From Lonicera japonica (Eukaryota > Streptophyta > Magnoliopsida > Dipsacales > Caprifoliaceae), in contig CM038464.1 of the NCBI GenBank assembly GCA_021464415.1, forward strand, positions 58,641,328-58,705,327: a stretch of 64,000 nucleotides of DNA. The letters run 5' to 3'. Below, piece by piece: positions 33,657 through 45,600 of the stretch. The translations under genes were made by a program, and so were the position numbers. A model generated the notes under the pieces. That model had not been told where the DNA came from, ran no database searches, and worked only from the letters and a program-made list of their open reading frames with translations. Positions within the stretch are counted from its first letter, which is position 1. The number at the start of each line of letters is the position of its first letter.

Positions 33657-36600
33657 CTATGCATCTTCAATGGGTCGGCCCGCAGATGTAATGTTAACAC
33701 TATTATTATTCGTGGTAGTATTAGTAGGCGGGGGCAGAGGCGGGGGTTGATTTCCATCACAATGTGCAGTTTCAATGGCGCATTCTCTTGAATTTTTTGA
33801 AGCTGCATGAGACTCACCCATAATCACCTCCTTTCTTTTCCCCCACAAGACAGCGTATAATCCCCCAATTATCAGCACTAACCCTATCAAACTGTCAGCA
33901 AAACCATTACAAAGAAAAGTCAAGTCAAATAAGTGAATGGTAGACTATTATTTTTATTTAAATAGTAAAAAAGAAAAAATATCTAGGAAAGCTGGCCTGA
34001 AGACCACCTGATTTAAATAAAAAAAAGGAAGAGAAAAATGTTGCCGCTAGTTGAAGTGTGGTCAGATATATGAATGGAAAGGTATTTTGATTCAGCTATT
34101 AAATATAGCATTTTCCAAGTTGAAGTGTGGTTAGATATATGGACGGAAATGTATTTTGATTCAGTTATTAAATATAATATTTTCCTCAATGGGAGGGAAA
34201 AAAAAGTAAGACATAATAAAAAAATAAAAAGAGTGAAAAAATAAAAGGAGGGTAAAAAACCACCTACTGCGTTAAAAAAGGGCGGTGTTATTTACGCCCC
34301 CCATTTCTGTCACAAACATCCTTCAAAGGTAAATTTCTAAGCACTAACACTCCCTAAAACTCGCCTAATTAGAGGTGAGTGCAGATACACACACTCGCCC
34401 CACTTGGGGAGAGTTTGTTTGTAATAACTTGCCTAACATCATGCAATGGATTACTAGAGCATTTTCCAAATAAGACCCATCTAATGAGAGGTGAGTGCAC
34501 TTACATAAACTCGACTTTCATGAGAAGAATGTGTAGCTAAACATTCACCTAACAAAGCAATGAACGGGAGTGTTTGTGACAAATAAGGTGGTGTTAAAAT
34601 ATGTTTTTAGTTAAATTTTGAAAGGAGGTTTTTATGACAGATTTGTGGGGTGTAAATAACACCACCCTTAAAAAAAGACGGTAATTAGCCAACCAATTCA
34701 AGTACTTGGATGAATTTACTGATGAAGCCCCAATCCTAATAATTTCGGCATTTTTATATATGATTAGTGCTATATTAACCGGGTAATGTTATAAAATATT
34801 TTTATAGGCATTTATATTTAAAAATATAATTCATATAATGCATTCGGTAAAAATAAACGGAAAGATTACCCTATAAAAAAATCTCTTTCCATTATGCGTA
34901 TATATATACATATATATATATTTGTTTTATTCTATCTTATGCCTTTCCTTCTTTTGCTTTCTTACGAAGAAAAAAGTTGGTATTTGATTAGGACTAAGAT
35001 GTTCTAAAAATGATCTTCTGTGGTACATATAATTATTTTTCGTCAACTTAAGTTACAAAATGGACAGAGAGTAAAATACAACACGGGAAATAGCTTAGAG
35101 TGTGCAATTTTTCATTTGGGGACATTTAATTTTAAAATTCTAACCATAGATTTAAAGGGTACGCGAATAGTTATAATTCACTCATAATCTAAGAAGTACA
35201 GACACAGGTACAAATGTTAAATGTTTTACCCGGTACTAAAAGGACTTATGGATACGATAAATTTTAAAGAAAAACTGAGACACGGATACCACATGAGATG
35301 CGCTAATAAATAACTAAATGTTTAAAAAAATTATATATAATCATCTAGTATGCACTCAAAAAATTACGAGAATAAGTATAGGTTTATATTATAAGCTAAG
35401 CACTTAGAACAAATAACAACTTGACCAAAAATACATCAAATTGGAAAACCGGAGAAGAAGGGGTTGGTGCGATAATTACGGTGGAGTGCGACTATCTAGT
35501 AAAACCCTAGCTTTTGTTTTTTTTGTCGGTGAACAAGAATTATTGGGAATCTGATCGCATTACTGTACATAATTAACTTTAATTTAATAAAAGACACAAA
35601 ATATATTATTAAAATTTAAGAAATGACCCACTTTTTAAAAAATTACAGCGCTGTCAATGTAGTAATTAACCCGCGGCATGTTTTAGTTATATCCAACTTA
35701 ATTTTAATACCGAATATGTACGTCCAACACGTCATATGATGCGTCGGAGACATGCATGTCCAAGAACGTTATATCTTATTCATATCCATGTCTCTACGTG
35801 TTTGAGACAGCTGATACTTTACTAAAATAAAAATGTCCGTGCATGCATGTTTAATTCCTAGCTGGTAATAATACCTTCCCAAGTGGAGCTTCTCATCAAG
35901 AAAGAGAGCGCCAACAAAAGCAACAAAAATGAGACCCAATGGGTAGAATGAAGAAACGAATAAGGGGCCTTCCATCCATGCAACCCATGATGTTGCTGCA
36001 CTCACTAAACCTGATGATACAATTCCCTGAGGCAAAAAATTCTCAATATTTTAGAGTATTATTTGATTACCTATTATAGATTAATGGTTTAGTTCGGAAA
36101 GAATATATAAGACACTGAATTTAATCCACAATATAAGTGAAAAGACTGTAATTTACTTTTACCCTTTTCTCAACATTTTGTTACAAATTAACTGCACACC
36201 AGAAAGAAGTGCAGTTAATTTTCATCCTTTGTGATATATATACATCAACCAAAGAGACACAAAATGTACGCTTTATTTGCATAAAAACTATTTATAACCA
36301 AAGAGACACAAAATGTACGCTTTATTTGCGTAAAAACTATTTATAGTAAAAACAAATTTCCCTGCAGTTAGTTTTTAATGAATTAAACGTGCAGCTTTTG
36401 TTTGTGAAAAAGGGGGAGACTTCGAGAGGAGAATTTTTTTTACTCAAATTTGTGCAAACTCAAAATGGGAGTATGGATTGCCGGTACTAGGTTTATATTC
36501 CATTTAAAGAAGGTCCATATTTTTTTTTTTGGTTCCTCACGGGGTGTCCAGGTCAGCTTTCGCGCACCTCGACTAATCCCCGCTCGCAGTTCGTGGTTGC

Positions 36601-39600
36601 CGCTGGCCAAGCATTATTTTGACAATGCCGGGGTTCGACCTTGGGAGCTCCAAGTCGACCCAAAGTTGTCCCAGTGGCAGCCTTATACCACTGGGCCAAG
36701 AGGTTTGGTTAAAGAAGGTCCATATAAAAGGTAACAGTTTGATTGTTTTATCTCGAGAGTAATATAACACGGTGAATTGTTTGTACAAGAATCTACAATC
36801 GCGAAATGTCTTATATAACTAGACCGATCTTGTTCGTAACTGGATATTGTTACGATCTTAGTGGTCCATTTTTGTTACTAATCTCGCTTCCATTTTGTAT
36901 CAATGATAAAATTGGTTCAGATGGGAGGCGGCAGCTAAAATACAGTTTCATTAAATATGCTTTAGTCATAAAGACGCGTTACAATGGAAGAACACTTCAA
37001 TTTTTTTTCCCTCTAATATAAAATTATGTTTTTCACTTCTCATTTCTAATATATTGAGGTCGTTAAAACTCACCAACCAACACTAATCACGCACAATGGC
37101 TGGTGGGTAGCAATAGACTAATATTGAACCCAAGCTTAATTTTGCGTCGTCATTTGTGTTTGGTTAAAATAAATAAATAAATAAATTGATTGTTTGTTTT
37201 TCTTTGTTTTTTTCTTCTATCAGTTTCGCACCAGTTTTCATTTAAAAATAAATATATTTATATTTTCGTTTATAAAATAAAACATTACAGACAAAAAGTA
37301 TTGTGTTTAGCTAGTTAGCTACATGCATTTTGTGGCTTAAAAACCCAATTTTCTTGCATTAAAGCATTAATTAATAAAGCATACCGCATAAGCAACTGCG
37401 AGAAGCCTAATATTCCAGCCCAGCTTCCACGCAGACCGATCCTTCTCCGTACACGTGGCAAAAACAAGGGCCTGGATCGTCCCCATGAAACACATTAGGG
37501 CAGTGCTCGAGTAGCTTGGGTAGGTCTTGCTTATCCTAGTCTATCCACGTCAAGGTTCACATTAGTTCATTTCAAAGTATATTCTATGCGTAGATATTGT
37601 TTGTGCTGAACGGTATAACAAAATAAATAATATATGAATAATTAAAATAGTAATAATTAAAATATTAAATTTTAATGTGAAAAAAAAAATATCTAGTTCA
37701 TGAACAGTTGGCCAATATATTTTTTTTTAACTATACACAATTGCCCAAATGCATAGACAAAAATTACAGTGCAAAATAATTTAATATTCCATATTTTTTG
37801 TTGAATATTAATTTTTTATACATTTTCATTCGCAATGTATCTTGTTTTACAGATACAATTGAGTAGATTCCAAAAATATAAATTTTATTAAGATTAAATT
37901 TTATAATTGAAAGTTATGACACTTTAAAGTTTTTTTTTTTTTTTTTTAAAGATTGATGAGAGAGAAAGTGTGTAGAACTGTACAGATTTTAATTTAAATT
38001 ACATTGGATTGATGTTTAACGTCAGGAAAAAAAACCATATTTTAGGGTTAAGATTGATTATATACCAACTAATGCAATATGGGACAAAATGCAAGAGACT
38101 CTAAAGTAAATAATGTGGTCAAACTTCTGATTTTACAATATATTAGGTCTTCTCCGTGCCGGATAATAGGGTTAAACAAAAAAAAATGATAAGTAATGTA
38201 CCGTGCAAATTAGAATTTAATTAAAGCAAATAAAATTTATTCATGATAAAATCAACATTACTTTATGCATGGTTAGAAAATAAAATTACTAAGTAACGTA
38301 ATTAATTCAAAACAACTAATATTTATCATACGATATTAAATGCAAAATCAGATGTCCAACATCTAAGTAGCTGCCCAAAATGCATGTTCACATATGTTTA
38401 ATATTCAAAAGCATATAAAAACAAATCACACTAAAAAACATCCGAAGACAACAAGGATATCCTTCGTCTTGAATTTTTTTTTTATACAATTCTATATTCA
38501 CAATGTATCTTGCTTTACAAATACGGATTACTAAATTTTAAAAATTAAATTTCATTAAAATTTGATTTTTCAATTAAAAGTTAATACACTTTAAGTTTTT
38601 TTAAAGGGTTGATGAGATAGAAAATTTGTAAAAGAGTAGAGATTTGAGTGTTTCTTGTATGATTTGTGTGAGTAGAAATAATATTGATTTGATGTACGTT
38701 TTAATGTGAGAAGAAACCCATTTAACTTAAATTTTTGTAAGGTTTTGCTTTTGAAAAAGAATAAGGAAGGTCTAAGTTTTTTTTCATTACTATAATAATA
38801 ATAAAAATTTCCGAACTCTAGATAAAACTCAAACTTATTATGAACTCTCCCGAATTTAGTTGGGTTATATTATTGTTGAATAAATCAATGCTAATATGTT
38901 AGTTATGTATTAAAAAAGAAACAACATTATTAATGTGAGACATAAAAAAAAAAAAATTGATAGCCCCTAATTTCTTATAATAGGAAATTAGGCATTAGTG
39001 ATGGGATGGAATCACCTGTATCACGAGCCATGTTGAAAAAGCGAAACAACCGGTTACACCAAGTAATGAGCCCAAGAAGGGATTGGCCATAGCCCGTTGT
39101 GATGCTGCCACGTCATGATGTTGATGATGAAGAAGGTTGGTGTGAGGGGAACCTATTTTGAACTCCAAGCCTTTGTAAAGTGTTAGAACCATTGCTCCAC
39201 CAATCCCCAATACAGTGCCAAGCACCTTAGCTTTCCCAGCCCATGTTCCTATTGCCAACTTCTCCAATCTACACATCATTCTAGTATATTATTTAATGAA
39301 ACTATTTATTATAAATAATTAAGGGAAATGGTTTTTGAATATTAAAAATTTATAAGGGATAAAAAATTGTATGGTTGAAATTTTAAATTCTTTTTTGAAT
39401 AGTTGATAATTCTTTTAACACACGTTATGACATAGTAAATTAATATTAGTTGATCACTAGAATTATACCCTTTAACTTTTATTTTTCTTTATTTGTTTTT
39501 TTTCTAAGGTTCCTATGGTGAGGTCCGTTTGATTAAAGGGAATGGAACTTATAACTTTACAAGTGGGCAACTGGGAAGTGAATGTTGTTGCACTTGAAAT

Positions 39601-42600
39601 AGAACTCTTCAGATTTTTTTTCTTTTTTTCTTTTTTCTTTTTTTTTTGGTTGGGAAGGATGGTCCATTTGAATTAATAAGTAGGAAAATAATATAAAAAA
39701 TAATTGATTTTTTGTGAAAATTTTAAAAATAAGTTGAGGAATATAGTAAGATGTGCTTTTACATTTTCTCTTTTTCCATGAAAAAATTCTCGAATCTAAG
39801 CCTTACACAAGCGAGGTATTCGATACTTGCCTACATCAAAAAAAATTAAGGAATTTGATCCCTCAAACTCTGTACTTTGAGAAATATACTCCTTACACTT
39901 GAGGTTGATATATCTTTACATAATTTTAAGTAATATAGAATAATTCAGGTTCTGTTTGATAACAAAATAAAAAATTATATATATATATATATATGTACGT
40001 GTATTTCGACCGTTAAAATTTTAGATTTTTAGATCATGCACCTCTTGGTTGAATTTTTTAATTTAATTTGGTGAAGTTGATCAGGGCGATCATCCCCACC
40101 AAAATTTCATCAAAAAATGTAATCATTTACTCCTCAAAAAAGAAAATCCGCTATTTAATTAAAAGAAGTAAGTCATTTCTGAAATCTGGCGGTATATATA
40201 TACACTCTAAATATATCAAAAGGCACTATAGTAGTCCAATAAAAGAAAATGACACGTATGAAAACTTGTTGCAAAATAAATCATAGTAAGTCACAGTAAT
40301 GATATTTTCCGTTTTATATGTGACCCTTGTGCATTTTTTTTGTGTCCTTTTATGTTTTCACTCAAAAATCTGTTTCTTAATTGATCATTTTATCTGTGTC
40401 AAAAAAAATGATATATTTTTTTTTACGTCACTGAGGGGCGGAACCAGAAATTTTTCTAAACTGTTACGAGCTTATTTTCTAAAAACTTAATGGACCAAGA
40501 TAAATGCAATACTATATAGTTGTCTTTTTCCTTCATGACTAGAGGTTGCGGGATGTTAAAGTTATTAGTTATTTATTTATTATTTTGTGTTTGTTTCCTT
40601 TTATTTTGTGTTCGTTTCTTTATTGGATTAGTTTCCTTTTCCTTATTAGACTAGGTTTTTCTTTTATCTTATTCAGCTCTATAAATAGAGCCTCTTTCTT
40701 ATGTAATGATTCATTCATTAATATAGTATATTTTCTCTCTTCTCTAAATCTAACATGGTATCAGAGCAAGGTTGAATCACCACCACCAGCCACCAGCCGC
40801 AGCCATCACTAATCAGATCCGCACCGTCTTATCGATAAATATATCAAAACTCCATAAACAACACACCAAAACCTTCGTCTTTCAAAGACGATTCTGCCGC
40901 CGCAAAAACCGTCCCGAAAAACGCTGCCACGCACTCTCACGCGCCGAGAGTGTAAAACCACGTCCGTCCCGCAAAACCCACGCGCCATCACCGTCGCCGT
41001 CAGCCGTTACCGTTAACTTTAACGGCGTCAAGTATTTTCCGTTAAAGTTAACGGCGTCAGTGATTTTCCGTTAAAGTTAACGGCGTCAGAGTTCCGTTAA
41101 CGCCGTTAATCTTCCGTCAACGCCGTCAGAGTCGCCGTTAACGCCGTCAATCCGTCAGTCAAGTCAGACCGGTTCAGCCAACAGTTTTTTGCCCGGTTTT
41201 GTTATTTTTTGATCGGTTTTCAGCCAACTCAGACCGGTTCCCTAGGTTTTCGACCGTTCCAGACGCAACTGCAGTCTCCGTTTCTCTAGATTCAGTCTTC
41301 AAGTTACAAAACCAGATCCAGTGCACTCTTTTTACCACCGTTTGCTTATTTTTCTGACCGGTTCTCTGACAACCACGACTGGTTCCCGAGGTTTTCAAGC
41401 ATTCTGAACACAACTGCAGTCTCCGTCTCTCCAAATTCAATCTCTAAGATACCAAATCAGGTCAAGTGCACTAATTCTTACACTGTTTGCTTAATTCTTG
41501 TTCAGTTTTATGTTATGAAAACCTCAGAAATTCCTATTACCATCAAATTGGATGGAAACAATTATAATCACTGGTCTATCTTGTTCCGAAATTTCTTGAA
41601 AGGAAAGGGCCTCTGGAATTATGTTACTGGCAAAGCAACTTGTCCTGCTGAAACCGATGAAAAGTATGCTGATTGGGATATTAATAACAACAAAATTTTA
41701 ACATGGATTGCCAACACTGTCATTCCATCAATTAGTCTTCAGCTTGGAAAGTGTGATACCGCAAAGAAAGCTTGGGATTTCTTAGCACACAGATATGTTC
41801 AAACCAATTTTGCTAAGAAATATAAACTTGAACAAGATATACGTGGGCTACTACAACAACCAGGTCAATCCGTGTCTGATTTTCACTCTAGCATGTGCGT
41901 TATCTGGGATCAATTGGAACTCATGGAACCTCCATGGACAACAGACTTTGGTTTATGGGAAACCTTTCGTGAAGAAACGCGACTTGTACAATTTCTCATG
42001 GTATTACGGGATGAATTTGAACCGATCAGGGCATCTATTCTTCATCGCAAGCCCATCCCCTCTGTTGAATCAGCATTAACAGAATTAATTACTGAAGAAA
42101 CTCGCAAGGGTATCACTCCGAATATTTCATCAGTTTTTGTTGCACCACCGGCCTCGAATACCTCGTATGCTGCATCTCCTCGCCCGCAGAATCAGAATTA
42201 CCGACCACCTCACAATACTTTTTCACCACGCCCTCATCAGACATCATATCGCCCTCCTCATAATACCCAAACGGCACCACCCCGAGATTATTCCCAGGTT
42301 CAATGTAACTACTGCAAGGGTTTTGGGCATGTCGTCAAGAATTGTCCCTCTCCTACATCTCGGTACATGCGGGGCCTACAAAATTCAACTGGATCGTCTG
42401 CTGCCGTACTTGCTCCACCATCTCCCCAAACCGGTAATAATCATACCATTGCCTCTGCTTTTTCAGTCTCATCAGGTACATCTTCTTCTCCTTGGTTCCT
42501 TGATTCCGGAGCATCAAACCACATGACTTTTGATCCTACACACTTTGACTCATTCAGTCTCATTCATTCATCTCCCAAAATTCACATAGCTGATGGTTCT

Positions 42601-45600
42601 GTTATTACTGCTAGTCACATTGGTTCCATTAAAAACACTCCTAACTTGTCTATTCCTGATGTCTTCTTTGTCCCTCAACTTTCAATGCAACTGTTATCTG
42701 TCGGGCAATTATGTGATCTTGGGCTAATCATTATATTTCATTCATTGGGTTTTACTGTGCAGGACTGCTCGACGGGCAAGCAAGTTGGGACAGGCCATAG
42801 AGTTGGCCGCTTATATGTTACAGACACACTTCACATTCCCCCTACAACCAATACATCCTTAACAGCATCTACCTCACACCCATCATCATTTTGGCACTCT
42901 CGATTAGGACATGTTTCTTTTTCTCGTCTTAAATATATGATCAATCAAGGGTTGTTAGGACCAGTTACATTAGATAAAGATTTTCCTTGTGTTGCTTGTA
43001 AACTGGCCAAACAACCAACTCTACCTTTTAATAATAGTACTACAGTTTCATCTTCTCCTTTTGATCTTGTGCATTCTGATGTGTGGGGTAAAGCTCCTAT
43101 TACTTCTATGGGGGGTGCCTTATATTATGTGATTTTTGTTGATGATTACTCTCGCTATAGTTGGACTTATTTGCTTCACTCTCGTTCCGATTTTCTTAAA
43201 ATTTATATTGAATTTGCCACCATGATTAAAACTCAGTTTTCTAAAACTATCAAACTTTTTCGTTCTGATTCCGGAGGCGAATATCTGTCCAAACCCTTCC
43301 TTGACTTTCTCAAATCTCAAGGGACTCTTCCTCAATTATCCTGTCCTGACACTCCACAACAAAATGGCATTGCAGAACGTAAACACCGTCATCTTGTCGA
43401 AACTGCCCGTACTCTCCTTGTGTCGTCCTCTGTCCCTTCCACTTTTTGGGGGGAAGCCATCCATACTTCTATATTCATTATAAACCGCATTCCCTCTCTT
43501 GTTACAAATGGTGTTTCTCCCTTTGAGCGTCTTTATGAAACTCGTCCTGATTATTCCGAACTTCGTGTCTTTGGATCTACCTGTTTTGTATTACTTCCCA
43601 AAAGAGAGCGTACCAAACTCACACCAAAAACCTCTATGTGTGTTTTCTTAGGATATGAAATTCAACAAAAGGGTTATCGCTGCTATGATCCCATTGCCAA
43701 AAGACTTCGCATTTCTCGACATGTTACTTTTTGGGAAAATACTCCATATTACACTCTGGCCCAAAATCCCACGTTATCCACTGAACCTACGCTGCCTGTT
43801 GATCCATTCCCCGAGTCCTCGCCAATAGAAGCCTCTCACCTTTCACCCACTCCAGTATCTGTCCCTGATCCAGTACCGGCTAACCACATTCCCTTAGTGT
43901 CTGATAGCTCCACTGCTGACAACTCTATGTCTTGCCCTGACTCTGCATGTACCGACAGCGATCCTCCACTTCGACCAATTCGAGATCGTCGGCCGCCAGC
44001 TAAGTTATCAGATTATCATTGTTTTCTTTCCGCCCTGCTGTCCCTACATGAGCCATCCTCTTATCGCGAAGCATCCACCGATCCTCTTTGGCAACAAGCT
44101 ATGGCCGATGAACTTGCTGCCTTAAAGCAAACCAATACATGGGACCTTGTTCCCTTACCTGCTGGAAAATCCGTTGTTGGGAGCAAATGGGTATACAAGA
44201 TTAAAACCAACGCCGATGGTTCTGTTGATCGTTACAAAGCTCGTCTCGTTGCAAAAGGTTTTACCCAGGAATATGGTATTGATTATGAAGAAACTTTCGC
44301 TCACGTAGCTCGTATGACCACAGTTCGCACACTTATTTCAGTTGCTTCTATCCGTAAGTGGGCGATTCACCAGATGGATGTCAAAAATGCTTTCCTTCAC
44401 GGCGACCTATCCGAAAAAGTATATATGCAGCCTCCTAATGGGCTACCTCACTCTCCTGGGCAAGTCTGTAAACTTCGTCGTGCTCTCTATGGTCTTAAGC
44501 AAGCACCCAGAGCCTGGTTTGAAAAGTTCTCCACAGCTGTTATTCACCATGGTTTTTCACAAAGTGCTCATGATTCAGCAATGTTTACATGTTCCTCTCC
44601 ACAAGGCATTGTTGTTCTTCTCATTTATGTCGATGATATGATTATCACTGGGGATGATTTCGATGGAATATGCAAGCTCAAGACCTATCTGTGCTCTTGT
44701 TTTGAAATGAAAGATCTGGGAATTCTTCGCTACTTCCTTGGTATTGAGGTTGATCGTTTGTCTACTGGTTACTTTCTTTCTCAGGTGAAATACGCTTCCG
44801 ACATTGTTCAGCGAGCTAGTTTAACTGACAACAAGATTGCCGATACTCCTCTTGAATTGAATGTCAAACTCTGTGCTTCTGACGGGACTTTGCTACCTAA
44901 TCCTACTTTATATCGCCAACTTGTTGGCAGTCTCAACTATCTCACCATCACACGGCCTGATATTAGTTACGCTGTTCATATTGTAAGCCAATTTATGTCT
45001 GCTCCACGCTCTGTTCATTTTGCTGCTGTTCTCCGCATCATTCGGTACCTTAAAGGGACACTATTCCAGGGATTACATTTTTCATCCACTTCCAGTCTTG
45101 AGTTACAAGGATATTCCGACTCTGATTGGGCGGGTGATATAACTGATCGCCGGTCTACAACAGGATTCTGTGTTTTTCTAGGTGACTCTCTCATCGCGTG
45201 GAAAAGTAAGAAACAAACTGTGATTGCCCGTTCTAGTGCTGAAGCTGAGTATCGCGCCCTTGCCCATGCAACTTCTGAAATTGTTTGGCTTCGCTGGTTA
45301 CTTAAAGATATGGGAATTGACGTTCCTACTCCTACGCCGTTATTTTATGACAGTCAAAGTGCCATTCAGATAGCCCATAATGATGTTTTTCATGAACGTA
45401 CCAAGCATACTGAGGTTGACTGCCACTTTGTTCGACATCACTACACTCATGGCACTATTCGCTTGCCTTTCGTCTCGTCTGAGTATCAACTTGCTGATTT
45501 GTTTACCAAGACTCATGTGACCGCCCGTTTTCACTTTCTCGTTTCCAAACTCCGAATGCTTTTTAAGCCTTCTTGAGTTTGAGGGGGGGGGGGGTGTTAA

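Noticed and set aside
40432..40553. hAT end (GAGGGGCGGAACCAG) just before the Copia element
   Set aside because: No matching opposite terminus or 8-bp duplication was found; similar isolated ends occur near 15527 and 52985. They may be relics but cannot be delimited.
42137..42526. Alternative frames inside the Copia polyprotein
   Set aside because: They overlap the intact Gag-Pol frame and show no family motifs.
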